Shown one piece after another: positions 37,101 through 50,029 of a DNA stretch of 64,000 bases. Source of the DNA: Anarhynchus alexandrinus (lineage: Eukaryota; Chordata; Aves; Charadriiformes; Charadriidae). Position 1 is the first letter of the stretch; each line of letters begins with the position of its first letter. The position numbers were made by a program, and so were the translations under genes. Below the pieces are notes generated by a model. That model had not been told where the DNA came from. It did no database searches and worked only from the letters and a program-made list of their open reading frames with translations. The stretch spans positions 1,235,802 through 1,299,801 of the forward strand of contig VUYV01000216.1 of NCBI GenBank assembly GCA_008711295.1, given 5' to 3'.

Positions 37101-40100
37101 TGAACCGAGGTGTAAAAGTGGTGGTTTTCTGTGCTGTTGTGTTCCTGTCAGGAACCATCTGCTGGGGTATCCCAGTGTCAGCATGAGTTTGTGTCTGCAG
37201 CCTCTTGAGAAATGCCACTGCAGTGGGGGCTGGTGAGGTTGGCATGGCTCAGTGAGGGCCCTCAGGAAACAGGCACCAGAACTCCTCAAGAGCTTCCCTA
37301 CATACTCCTGCAGTCCCGTCTGGTTGATGCTCGGAGACTGCTGCTGAGACGTTAGATTCAGAAGTATGAGCGTGCTCATTTGTTCCCTACCTGTGCCCGC
37401 AAAGAGGTCACTATTGCTGTGCCTGGAGCTCTTTCCACACCCAGTCCCAGTTCAAATTGCCATTGTATTAGATTATTTGAAGAGCAAGACACTGTCACGG
37501 TTGAGGACCTTCCACGTAATTATACCTTGGACACAGTTAGAGATAACCTCGGTTATCAGTCACCTGGGTTGATGAGGGTTAGTGATGAATGGTGATTTCT
37601 AAGTACTCCTTTTTTTCAAGAAGGCCGGCTGATTTCCATTTATAGATGAATAGCCATAGTGAAGGTTTTCTGGCATCTGCCATTGCTGCGGCATATGTTT
37701 CCAAGAACTTCTTGCTATGCATGTGGTGAATACAACTTGTTTTGGCAAAATGTATTTCCTGCATTCAAATGTGATTTGAGGGTACTTTTTAATTTCATTG
37801 AATTCTTCTGGTTATAAAAAGTCAAACAGCAGCACACAATTTACCTTCCATACCACACTCCACTAAAATTCCCTTACAGGCTACCGGTTTATGAGTCATT
37901 TTTCCATTTAACTTTTGTAATGTAATAATCTACCAAAAAAAAGCACTTCTGTTCTTGTTACAGCTAGGAACAGGTTTAAATCCTAAAAGATCAGGTTCAC
38001 ATAATATCTATGAATTAATGCAATGAAGTTTTGAGCTACGTGTCAGTGTTTTAAGGTTGGTTTATTTTATATGCCTAAATTTATGCACATTAATAGTCAT
38101 ATTTTGTCACATAATTTATTGTTCTCCATTACCACATTTTGCTTTTAGCCTAATTTACTATCCCTACTTTTAACACTGTATGTTACTTTGTATAAAAATA
38201 CTCTCAGCCAGACCTTTTCCAAACACCTTTTCCCTCTGGGTCTCATGCTGTAGGGTTAGATGATTTGGTTCAGAAAATCTTTTACAGACTTGAGAGTTCA
38301 AAAATATTTTACTCAATTTCTGCTCGAGTAGGCTTCTAATTTTCAGAGAATTTCGGAGGTGGCAGAACACACTATACTGATGGGGTTTGAGGCGGCAGTC
38401 ATCATCTACAAAAGCAAGGCTGCACACAGCAGCAGAGCAAATTTTGGGTGAAGGATTGTCAGCTCCTATTTCATCTGAATGTGTCACGCAGTCCCATTAA
38501 AAACTATAAATATGGGCCAGAATCTGCACCATTTTTCACATTACTATGACTGTTCTTCCTCTTTACTCTGTAATCTTCCCTACTTCCAAAATATATGAAG
38601 TACTACCCAGCACGGGGAACAGTGGCAGGACTTAGTTGCCTCATACAAAAGACTGAATTTCTTAAATGTGTTTATGTACCAAACGATTCAGACAGAAACC
38701 ACTGAGACCTAAGCACTTGGGCAGTCGTCGTATTTCTGAGTCCAGATACCTCAAAAAAACTACACTAAAGCCCTTCCTAGACCCATCACGAGTCATGCTG
38801 AACTTCAAGACCACTCATCTAAGTGCATTACCCCCATTCCATTTTTTTCTGAGGAGAATCTGAGGATGCTGGCACAGAGCTTCAACTCCTCCTCCTTTTC
38901 TAAAACTTTACAGTGAGGGTGAAATCAGTGAAATAAATCACAAGGAAAATGATAGTACAAATTCTGTCTTCTTCTTCCTAAACATATTTATCATTGTATT
39001 TTCTCCTATATGTTAATGTCTTGCAGAGTAACTATACTTAAAAAAAAATAAAACAAAAGCATGTAAATATTATTCAAACTATATTGAGTTTAGAAATGGG
39101 GAACTTTTGCTATTCGTGTCCTCATTCCAACTTTCTTGTGTATGTTGCTATACCACAGAAAACATTTAAGTAAATTTAGATCATAAAAAACTAATATGGT
39201 CCATTTATGGGTCAAATAGTGTTTTCAGATATTCTTTTGAAGTTCTTCACTGTTTTTTCCAAATCATATTTTGTTAACATAGAATAATACTTGTAGCAGA
39301 GAGTAGAATAAGATGGGCTTTTTTCTCTTAGGTAATTTATATACATCTTCCTTGGCAAAACATGTACATCACAGCTCAATCTCTTTGGTTGGTTGTTTTT
39401 GGGTTTGTTTTTTTTTTGGAACCCAGTCCTATACACAGTGCCAAAGACAGGCTTAAATGTTAATTGGAAGTAATATGAAGAGAAGGCCTTATTTTTAGAT
39501 CCAAAGCAGCAAAATCCTGATAACCATCATTTCACATTGAATGCAATTGTAAGACTCTCCAGTCTCTGAGGTACTAAATAACAACTTGATATGGCTCCAC
39601 TTCATGTTATAGATAGTGAATCATTACAAAAATCATTTTATTTCATTTTTTGTAACAGGATTTTGTGGTTTTTTGTTTCTAAATTCTAATTCTGAGGTTA
39701 GATGCGGCTCATTTTGCATTTCATAGTTTGGAAGTTCTTATAGATTATTTGTTTCCATAAAGATTGATCTGGCAAGAGAAAAAGCTACTTTCTCATTGAG
39801 ATTTGTACCCTATATATGTTAACTGATTATATAGTTGAACTCTACGACCTATTTATCTTCCTGAAAGAAACAGAAATGACTTTGTCACAAGCTGCAGAAT
39901 ATATGCAGGACTGCGCAATGCTCAGTCCCTACTGCATTGTGAACGGTGATATATTTTAGCATCTAATATTTATGTTCATTTCAACTTGTATTCTCATTTT
40001 TCACCTGCAGTGCCCTTGGTGATGATAGAAATTAGTTTTATCATGGCTTCCTTTAAAGGACATCCAGGCTTGGAGAAAAAACAGGGAGGGAAAAAGTCAT

Positions 40101-42350
40101 CCAGAGGCATGGGCTCCAAATTGATATGTCAGGAAAGTGTATCCATGAATTTCCTGTTGAAGTATAGTGATCCGTAATCCTCTCTTGTTTTATACACTTA
40201 TAAATTACATTCTTTTATGGTATGTCATTTAACTATACACATCTTTGTATCAAAACCGGTGTTTCAAGCCCAGGCTGGAACTGTCAGTGCCGTGGAGGTC
40301 ACCCTGGAAAAGCAAAATGGATAGCAGCCTCGACAAGCAAAGACTTCCATCAGACACGGGCACGGACGTGGCTGCTACGAGCCCATGGAAAGTCCTCGTG
40401 GTGGCATTTGTTCCTCTTATGTGGGACGAGGCTGACGCTGCTATCTGTCACTCACTGCCGTGCGCAGGTTTTGTGTTTATGCTGCGCCTCACTTTTTTTC
40501 TCCCCGCGATGGCCTCCCTCTAGGCTGCTGCAGTTTAAATCTTACCAGTCAGGTGCTATTTTTCCTGTGTCTAAGCTGTCAGCCTGGATCTTGATAAAAC
40601 CTCCAGCAGGCCCTTTTCTCCTCCCCACTTCCAGAAGGGAGGCATTTTAAGTGCGCCACGGTTCAGTCTGTGACAGGAAACAGATGAAATAATAAAGCAT
40701 CCTTCCACGCCGTATGAAGTTGTGGTAAAGGTGTAGTGAAGGAAAGGGTAATTACAGGGGGAAAAAAATGTTCCGCATTGCCTAATCTTCTTCTTCAACA
40801 TTCAGCTTGCTAAAAAAATCACCGAAATTATCCTATAGCTGCAACATTTTTGTACGACTGGCCCTAATTATCTGACACTTACTTGGTCAAATTGACAAAA
40901 CCTATTAAATATATATGAAAACGTTTTGCAAGATACAGATAATAACCTTGCCCTTTAGACCTGTGGTTGCAGAGATAATGATTTGGGGCTTGCTAAACAT
41001 TTCACTCATGTTTCAAACTTCTGCAAGATGGTTTTCTTCTGAGAAGGAGCTTGCGAGTTTCAGTAGTGTCTCTACATCTCATTACAGGGAAGGAAAACAG
41101 CCAGACAGGCACAAAGTGTATAATCTAAAGCTGTTTAAAGAGAAGGTGAATGGGGGAGTGAGCTGAGTGACTGATAGAAATTCCAGGGCTTCCAAATAAA
41201 TTGACAGAAATGCAGGCTTGCGGTCTGAAGACAAATGTGTTATTCAGAGCCTTCTGGAGTTCGAAACTTAAACCTGACACCGCTTCTTGGTGTGGCCTTC
41301 AACGACTTGCCTCATTTCCTCTTCTTCCCCGTGTGCAGATGGGGAAACTACTACTTATTTACAGGAGTCATGCTCCTCTCGAGTCATTTACAAAAGCCGA
41401 TCTGCACAGAATGCGGGTCTCAAGGATAATCTTTAATTTACAGAATACTTACGTGACAGCTCTCAGGAGATCACAAAGCATTTCCCAGAAGAATTGCATG
41501 TCATAACTCCCCAAAAGAGGGGGTGCTAGATGAACAGAGTCACTAAATGAAATTTTTGCACCGGTTTTCTTGTTGTCTTTCCCCCCCTCCCCATCCCCTG
41601 AGGGTCTTTGTAAACTGAATGGTTTCATTCCGTGCCCCTAAAAGTTGCATTAGCGCAGTGAGGAGGACGCAGTCTGGGTGCAATGTAGATGCAGGAACAA
41701 GCTGCAGAGGTGATAAAATCAAGAATGTTTTAAGCCAGCTTTGCTGCTAAAGGACACTTTACACTGGAAGCTGTGCACTAAATCTCCAGAGTCTTTGTTC
41801 AACCTGTGCTGCAGGTTATTTTCTCTCCTTTTCCCTCAGCTCTGCTGGATACATAAGGGTTATTTCAGAAGCAAAAATTATCAGTATGTATAATGTAACT
41901 GCTTTATCTGGGGAAGACTGGCACAAAATTCTTGCATTTCAGTATATTAAAAGTAAGTCATTTGCCCCTTCCAGTGCTGATTAGTAGGAAAGTCCACAGC
42001 TGACCCTGCCTGGTCTCCAGGACTGTATGGTTTATCGTTGGCTCCTTCAGCTCTGTGTAGGCTTTCTAAATCACGGCACTCGGAGAGAACTGATGCAGGG
42101 CCTGTCAGTGGTGCTTCTTACAAACTGACTGTTTGCAAAAGCGCCACAATAGAAATTCAAAGACCTAAAAGTAGGTAAGAAACTAGAAAAATGCTATTAG
42201 TAGCAATTCCCTGTGAGGGGATGGGGGGAGTAGCGCTGGGGAGGAACCCCCAGGGCCCCGTGTTTGACACAGTGCTTGAATAAGGCACAGAGTACATTAG
42301 AATTGATGGCATTTTCTGTGTCATAGAGAAAAGTTCAGACTCAGGCTGTC
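34117..42350. other. Long A/T-rich stretch without a supported gene
   Basis: No gene, RNA or transposon family recognised in about 8 kb, apart from the small open frame at 35405-35560. Frames of 101-120 codons at 34143-34505 and 35044-35349 and 111 codons at 37044-37379 (all minus strand) have no domain. At 40222-40650 (plus, 142 codons) sequence is somewhat richer in G/C, again with overlapping frames. A word at 41333-41350 resembles the MIR/L2 'cagatggggaaact' block, but the flanks do not extend it. Confidence 0.5.
35405..35560 (+). other. Short open frame with one membrane-like segment
   Basis: From the ATG at 35405 the frame encodes 51 residues. A basic N-terminus (MKRTALSRH) is followed by about 18 hydrophobic residues (IFFLSCLFILVTLLLMN) and a polar tail, ending at tandem TAA stops. 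That is the layout of a small single-pass or type II signal-anchor peptide. T-rich DNA encodes hydrophobic residues by chance, there is no visible promoter or homology, and I do not recognise it. I list it as an unconfirmed open frame, not a gene. Confidence 0.12.
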
Positions 42351-43927
42351 AGGCTGTCTGGCAGAAGCTGTGTGAGGGCAAGGGGGCTCTTTGTGGGAGC
42401 AGCATGGGTTTGGGGGTGCTGGGGAGTTATTGAGGTATGGAGGCAAATTAGGAATATGTCTGGGAGGCCAGTGAGAGTCCCAGGCAGTTGTTTTCAGTAC
42501 AGGCAGGACGTGATTGACTGCGGGCTTGTTTTTCCAACTTCACCACACACTGTGAAATACTTCTTTGTGCACACCTCATCTATCGCAGCTTCTGCAAAGC
42601 CCAGGCAGAAAGGAGGGTTGCAGCGCTTTGTGACTGCCGTAGCGTCTTCTGTTGCTTCCCAGCTGCTTCATGGAGGAGAAGCAGCTCCTGGGCGCTGTCC
42701 TGCCCTGCAGGCAGATGCTCTGAGGGGGGATGAGTTCAGCCAGGTGCCAGTGCAAAGGTCGGACCTTGAAATTTCATCACATAGCGGTAAAATCCTATCT
42801 GCAGCAGACTCTCCTTGTGCATCGCTAATGGTTGAGCTGGAAGGAGTGCCTCCCAAGCCCCCAGGGGAAGACGGGAGTGAAAGATGCTGTCTTCTGCGGA
42901 GGTGTACCAGAGTGTAGGCTGCAAGCCAGATTTGAAAACACAAAGTTCAGTGGTTTAGGGCATGCCCTTCAGCAAAATGAAAACGTGATGTTCAAGAGAT
43001 GGAGAGTGCCTGTCTCTTTAGTGAGAGCTGTGATACCATGCATTGCATCTCTGAGGGAAGCAAAGGGCAGTCCAGGTGACATGTCTGACCATCTTCATCT
43101 TTATGTCATTCTTAGTTTTTTTCAGGTAGTCTTCAGATCGTATTTTATTTTTGCATAATAGGGCAAACTAATTGTATTCTCTAAATTCGGCCAAAGTTCT
43201 CGCCCAATATTAAATCCTGATGCTGGGGGTGTTTAAGTTATGATTATTATGCTTGTGTTTAGGGACTGTATTCTGAATTTAGTAATCTAAATGAAATGCA
43301 GGAAAACCTCGTATAGAAAGGACTCAAATACATGGAGTCAGCCATCAGCTCTGAAGTAACATGTTATATTCACTTTTCCCTGTCAGGGAGGTTTTTCCCC
43401 CAATATGCTGTCTTTTTGTTGCTGTCCCCTTCTGTTTGATAGAACCAGGAAGTTTTGCCTCTAAAGAGAAAATTCTGGGACTTGTTGCTGCTTCGTCTCT
43501 TTTGCATTAGGAAAATAATTAAACATTGATGAATGTTACAACATTCGTCATACCACTCTTACAACACTTCCTGTAGCGATGGCGTTTTTTCCAAATAAAT
43601 CTGGCTGTCCACATAATATCCACAGTGGCATTTGGCAGGAAAGTTAAAATCGATAGAGTTCTCCTGAAACTTTCACAAGGAAGCCCACGTTGTAATCAAG
43701 TAAGCAAAAAAAATTTGGATTGATTTAGTATGAAATCTCAGTCAGCCTTCAGCAGCTCGCTCATACTACATGCTCCTACTGGCTGTTCTGCGAAGCAGTC
43801 CCAGCAATGCCAAATGCAATGTAACCTGTTAATCTTGTAGAAAACATATTTGGTTTTGCACCTGGATCTCAATCTGTATTCTATTAAGATGTCAATATAA
43901 ATTATTCTGCTTAGTAGGAAGGTCTAA
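42351..43927. other. Moderately G/C-rich stretch with a 181-codon open frame
   Basis: The plus-strand frame 42372-42917 is open for 181 codons and is partly overlapped by minus-strand frames at 42668-42943. No domain, signal peptide or repeat pattern is visible, and base composition is raised between about 42370 and 42910. Probably non-coding; the rest of the stretch shows nothing. Confidence 0.4.
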
Positions 43928-43981
43928 CTATTACTATTATTATTATTAGTAGTAGTAGTAATAATAAATAATAATAATAAA
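43928..43981. repeat. Compound ATT/AGT/AAT trinucleotide repeat
   Basis: Units change from CTATTA/TTA through (AGT)n to (AAT)n. The left half is T-rich TTA and the right half is A-rich TAA, so the tract is close to an inverted repeat and could fold on itself. Confidence 0.9.
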
Positions 43982-46900
43982 GATTTACAATAGGTAATGA
44001 GTTAGTGAAAGTTAATTATGAGACGTTGAACAAATCAATAAGGAAAAAGCATTTGGGGCAAAGAGAGCAAGGAAGAGAATGAAGACTGGAAATAGAAATA
44101 AAAAGGAAGACAAAACAGATAAAGAAGGCACTGGCAGGTGGCACGCATCATTCAACTTTAGAGACATGCGCCAAGGCGGAAGGAGAAAAACAGATATTGC
44201 AAGAATAGAGAACAGGAAAGGTATGAGAAAAACTAATAATGCTAATATGGCATGGGAAGGAGAAGAAGCAGCCTAATATGAAATAAGGCCTAGAAGAAAG
44301 CCAGATATCTAAGTGTGTCAGTGATAACAAAGAACCATAACAGAAATGAAATATTGAAGAGAGCTGTAGAAAGTAAGAGAATAAACAAAACACAGAAACA
44401 CTATGGGGTCTGAAAGATTTTTTTATGTCTTCCTGCTTATTAAGTCTCATCATTAACAGGAATAGTGTTTTATCTTATTTATAGCATCAATATACTGCTG
44501 CTGTAAAATCTCGTCCAATACTACATTGTCAGCAGCAACTACGTGTAAATTTGAAAGCTTCAGCAGATTAGTGCAAGGTAAAGCCACAATCAGCCATTGC
44601 TTTCCTGCATTTCCAATGATGCTGGTCCCTTGGACTTTGGCAGTTCAGTGCTCCTCTGCTGAGAGGCTTTTGAGCCTCTCCAGCACCTTCATTGGACAAA
44701 CATACAGAGCAGGCAACCAGGATGACAAAAAGCCTGCTATGGTAATGACTGATTAGGAGGAGGAGAGGAAAGCAGACAACTAGGGAACCCACATTTGTGG
44801 TTCAGTGCTGAAAATAATGGGATTGATACTATAAATTAAAAAATAATAATGAAAGAGGGCTATGGCTAATACAGGAAAAAGGAAAGGATGGGGGGGTGGG
44901 AGCACTTTGAATAATGGGAATAAGGTATGAATGCAAAAAATAGATACCATATGTAAATGAGCCTTTTGAAACAAGAACGAGGAGTAAGATAAATACTGCC
45001 ATAAACTGATGTCAGTTTTGACAGTAATAGTGATTAGTATGAGTTGATAATTGATGACAAGGAACTACAGCCAGAGCAGAAACTATCTGCACCAAAGTCC
45101 TGTGACACGATTACTTAACTCAATTAGTTCAAATTATAGAGATGTAGCTGAATAAGCAATATTATGAACTGTGACTCACATAAGCATTTCACTCTGGGAA
45201 CGTAATTCAGAATCTACTAACTAGAAGCTAATAGGCAGCAGGAGCACATGCACAATTTATGACTTTCATTTAAAGGGGACTACTTACCACAAAATAGCTA
45301 CTTTAAAAATGAGAGTACTTAAGTCTGTTTTAACACCTTTCTGGATGCTAAAGAGAAAAATCTGTGTTAAATCAAAATCATCCTCCAAGCTGTGAAACAT
45401 GTGTGTTTCATTATTAATTTTGACAAAAATAGATGCAGCATCATTGACACAGACACTTCCTTATATCAGAAAGGTGTCATTAGCTTTACTTCACACATCC
45501 GCCGAGCTGTGGTTCAAAAGAGGTACACAGAAGCATAAAGAATATTTCTGAGTGCATGTGGCTTCATTTAACCACTCACATTGGCTATCAGGTTCAACCT
45601 TCCTGCTACATTGATCGAGGAGGGGTTTCTTCTGACTCTCATAGCTGCTACCTAGAGTAGAGTCAGGTCAATTGGGTCTAATGGTGAAAGCATTAATATG
45701 TCTGTGAGAGCTTTCTCTGAAAAGGTCTTCAAAACTTACACCAGGAGATAAAAGATTAGACTCCTTACCCACTAACAAGCTCAGTGCTTACAATTGCTAC
45801 CTCATGTTCCCAAGCTATAGCAATCACCTTTTTTAAAAATAGGATTAATTTTTCTCCTTACTGCATCATCATGTATCTCCAATCTGAGAAAGTCATCGCT
45901 TCTACAGTCATCAAGGAAAATGCACCCTTCTTATTTTCTCTTCAAATTCTTGTCTGTACATTGCAAGGGTTTGGGGGATCTTGGGTGGGGCAGACAGAGC
46001 GTTGTTGAGTTGTGGGTTTTTGGCCTTGAGCTCTTTTCTCATTGGCTATTTCCCAAGCTTTCTGTCACAGCACCTTTTCTGCATGCCGCAAGAAGATATT
46101 TTCAGGTTTAATAATGTAAGAGACTGAGCCTTGAGCTTTCACAAACAGATCTGTTGAGCAGTACACAATGCTGAGAGAGAATCAGATTGTCCTCAGAACA
46201 TCTGCCAGATGTAACATGCCCCAGGCCATAAGATCACGTTGATCCCATTGATTGATGGTACAGCCTACCTTTGGCAAGTCCAAGTAGATGGCATTAGAGC
46301 ATGTAGTATTTTCTGCAGCCCACTTTCTCCTTGGTTTCCACTCATTCTTGTGCTTAAAAATGTAATCCCTGCTTTGAATACATACCTGAAATGATGACAG
46401 CATAAGCTTTTTTGTTTTCAAGGATGAAAGACCAATATTGTTTTTTTAAAAAAAAAAAACACACAAAGAAACTAATGTCACAGGTGTGCTTCTTCTCATT
46501 TAATAACTTCTCTCCAAGGTCTCTTTCTTACAGCAATTGCAGTTGATGTGGCATTACCTCATTTTGAAGTACCTGCTCAGAAAGCATTCTCAGTGTAGTC
46601 TTTCTGCCGTGCCGTTAGCTTAGCAACAAAGACTGGGTTAAAAATGCCTAGAAATCTTTTGTGGCATATAACACAATATGTGATTCAAATCTAGGTTGAG
46701 GTCAGAAAAATTTCGGCAGCTGGGCATATAAACATTTGTAATGATTCAGGCCTAAACTACTAATAATTTCAATTGTCAAAAATTAGTGTCAAAAGACTAC
46801 AAAAATGGATTTTGAGACATGCGTCTCAATTGCTATCTTGATGTCTCTGCTGAGCTGATATCAGGAGTATTTGGGGGTCTGAAGAGGGACTTGCTTCTGT

Positions 46901-48389
46901 GCTTTACAGCTCCTCAGGTGCCTGGATTTCCTTCTCAGCATTGTCTCCACTGTCCTGATCAGACTGACTCCCAGCACCAAGTGTGTGTCTGAGCGAGTTG
47001 CTTTCCAGGCACTGGGCTTTACCTTTGTCCTTGTGGAGCTCATTCCAGTAGGTAGGGCAGCCCCAGTGCGCCTGCTGGGTTGGCTTAGTTGGATTAGTGG
47101 CTCTCAAAGGCTTCTGAAGTGAGACTGGAGCTAGGGTTTCCCAAATCAGGAGGACAGAGATCCAGGTCCAATATGTTCCCTGCACAAGGATTTTAGACAG
47201 CCACATGTGTCGCGTCCGAGGAGACTGACCTTGACGTTAAAATGCTCTAAATGGTGTCAGTTAGACACCCTCCATCACTGATGGAAAAACTATGCTGTTG
47301 TGCAAAGGATGCAGAAAGGATGCAGAAGCTCTGCAGAGAAAGAATTCAGCTCACAGCCAGCTACAGTTAACCCAGGAGGGAGGGAGGAGATCTGGGATAC
47401 GCGCTGCTGTGATCCACTGCTCCAGTGGCTCAAAAAACTCGGAAGACTTCATGCATTTTTCAGTGTTGACTACCCTTGTTTTGCAGGTGATGAATTACAG
47501 ATCCTTTTGTAGCTATGACACTCTCTAATCGTGTTTCCTCAAATTAGCTCAGAGCTCTGGGAAACTCTGGCATGCAGCGAGAAAACCCGGTGGGAGTGTG
47601 GGATTTTCGTGCCCTTGCAATAGTGCATAAATAAAAACTCTTTCCTATGATGTTTATGAACAGATATCCAGCTCCTCACCTGTAGCCTGTCAGAGTAGAT
47701 TGGTTCACTTCTGTGAGGCTATGAGCATTTACATCAGCTGAGGATCTGGCCTGAAGTATTACTAAATTATGTATTTCAGTTTTATAAACAACCGTGTCCT
47801 GCTGAGATGATGTGCCTGATTCACGGGGCCTGTTTTGCCACGGAGGGCAGTTGATGGGCAAGATAACTAGTAGTCAAATCATTAAAACACAATTAGACAG
47901 AAGGAAGCCAGAAATTCACCGACGATTCTCCCTCTCCATTTTGTGCTTCGCCGCACGCTGGCGATTCCCGCGGACAGCTGCACGCACACAAGGCTGTTAC
48001 CTCCTGGCTGCTTTGCCATACCTTCTCCGAGGAGAGCAGCGCTCGAAAAGCATATTGCCTTCCCGAAATTGGGGCATCCTGGCAGCAGGAAAAACAAAGC
48101 AAACAAAAGGTCTGTTTGAAAATAATGCCATCGTACTCCAGCACAAGGTATATTCAGACCAATTTTCGCTAAGTTTTTTAGATGACTGGTCCAGATAAAA
48201 AGCAAGCAATAAGCGAACTAGTAAGATATATGTAGATATTTAGGGATTTCTGTTCATTCCTAAGCCAAGGCTTTTCTTGCAGGTAGAGTGATTGGCATGT
48301 TCACAGTGGAAACACTGAAGCTGTATTTGTAAAGAAGGAATTTAAAACAATATCTCAGTCTGAAAAGAGTACCACCTCTTGTAGGTCCT
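43982..48389. other. No recognised gene or repeat
   Basis: A purine-rich stretch at about 44040-44410 gives long minus-strand frames by composition alone. Frames at 46904-47206 (minus) and 47812-48198 (plus), with minus-strand shadows, lie in a mildly CpG-rich patch near 47920-48080. No domains recognised. Confidence 0.45.
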
Positions 48390-48466
48390 GGAAAAGAAAA
48401 AAAGAAAAAAAAAACAGAAAAAAAAAAGAAGAATAAAAAGTTTTTATATGCAAAAAAAAAAAAGAG
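48390..48466. repeat. A-rich low-complexity tract
   Basis: Two A-rich runs (48390-48440 and 48452-48466) with interspersed G. No adjacent element shows that this is a retrotransposon poly-A tail. Confidence 0.8.
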
Positions 48467-48799
48467 ATTTTATTTTGGCATAATACATGAGGTCAGAGGA
48501 CCCTGCCCTGCAGGACCACAAAAGGATGTCTCAAGAACAATCCTTTCCCTCTGTCCTTTGTAATAACGGAGGAAGCCCGAAGTGTGGTGGTTTTAGGCAC
48601 ATCTTCAGCTTTTCACTGAAATTTCTTAGGTGCTCAGTAAAAGAAAAAAAAGAAATAACGATTTTGGAACAAAATATATTTGTTATCATTTCAAATATAG
48701 GTGCTCCTAATCTTTGTATTTGTTAGCTTGTGAAACAGCCTTGAGATGCTGTAGTTAATGACCCGCTTCCGATAGACTTCTGGGTCTGAACCTGAGTGT

Positions 48800-49760
48800 C
48801 TGGTCATGTTTCTGCTGCTTGCCTATGTCTGCTGTCTGCGCTTTGCGCTGCTCTGGGAACTGCATGCATGTCGAAGTGGTTTCTGCCTGTGACGTATTTC
48901 GCAGGCCCAGGCAGGGTAGGAAGCGTGCTCCAGGTTGCCTTGGGGCTTTACGGGAGTTACCTGCCCCAATGAGGAGCTGTGGGCACCAGCAAGTTGGGCC
49001 GGTCCAACGAGGTGGCTTTTGGGGAGAATATCCCTGGCAGTGGTGGCTTTCTTTGCAGCCTTAGAGGGGGCACACCTGGGCAGGAGGTAGTCACCCCGCT
49101 TCAGCAGCTGACCCCAGCCGTGGTCCTCTCCCCAAGGCACCCTATAGGTCGTGGCAGCACCCAGCACCACCGTGGTCCTGCATCAATGGAGCAGCCCCTG
49201 CACAGCGAAGCAGAGGCAGGAGGTGCAAAACAGGGTGCCTCTGGGGTTCTTTGCTGCAGCCCCTCGCCCCCCCTGCTGGGGCAGGTCAGTGGGAAGAGGG
49301 GCCCGGGTGCATCCCCGATCTTCCCGTTCTGGCAGCTCATCCCTACCAGCCCGGCTTGCGGCAGCCTGAGCAGGCAGCTTGCTGCCTTGGGCTGCCCTGA
49401 GATGCCCCTCCACATGCTGATGGAGGTGCTCATGCCCTCTGCCAGCAGTAATGCTCCAAATGCCAATGGTGGATGGTTTGGGTCCCTTGTCCTCCCACCA
49501 GAGGATCCCCTGATATTCCTGACCTGTACCCCTAAATTCCCCTGCTACCTCGACCATCCCCGTTTTCCCAGGGTCACTCAGGGGCAGTTCTCTGTGGTGT
49601 GGACCAGGGCATGCGAGTGGTGCTGCACCATAAGCCTCTGTCCCCCTGGGAAACATGCATCAGCAACTCAGCAAGGCGCGTGAGCAGCGGCTCAGCATCG
49701 GAGCTGTGAACGGAGCCGGTGCAGCAAGAGCCGAGCAGGTAGTGGCTGCTAGCAACAGTC
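48800..49760 (+). other. G/C-rich block carrying the longest open frame of the window
   Basis: About 950 bases are clearly richer in G and C than the surroundings. The plus-strand frame 48979-49683 runs 234 codons. Minus-strand frames of 115, 121 and 157 codons cover the same bases, so the openness is mostly explained by few A/T-rich stop codons. The predicted protein is Pro-, Gly- and Ser-rich with no recognisable domain. A GAGCAGGTAGTG word at 49734-49745, downstream of the stop, could look like a splice donor but has no partner exon I can support. Alternatives are a CpG-poor regulatory block, an unrecognised retroelement, or an exon of a non-coding RNA. Confidence 0.25.
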
Positions 49761-49857
49761 AGGGAGGAGTGTAAAAGAAGGCAAATGTGTAACTTGGGGT
49801 TTCCCTGAGCAAGAAGTTAGTATCTTTCTGTAATATTCCTCGATGGACTTTTTTTTT

Positions 49858-49872
49858 GTTGTTGTTGTTGTT
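49858..49872. repeat. (GTT)5 microsatellite after a T run
   Basis: Five GTT units directly following a run of T. Confidence 0.9.
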
Positions 49873-50029
49873 ATTAGCCTTTAAACCAATGTGGATATGT
49901 TGCTTCTTGTTCCCGTGACACCCTGTGGAAATGCGTGCCGTGCCTGGTTATGCGGAGCGCGTAGCAGCATCTGCCGCTGTCTGCTTACCTGCTAAATTCG
50001 TTTTGGTGCCACCAGTCGTTGTATTAAAT

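Noticed and set aside
37044..37379. 111-codon minus-strand open frame with an overlapping second frame
   Set aside because: Briefly considered as a retroviral remnant, but no protease, reverse transcriptase or long terminal repeat feature could be found.
41333..41350. MIR/L2-like word 'cagatggggaaact'
   Set aside because: A single short word, with no supporting matches in the flanks.
42372..42917. 181-codon plus-strand open frame
   Set aside because: It lies in locally G/C-rich sequence with open frames on the opposite strand as well. No recognisable domain, and no splice or start context that supports a gene.
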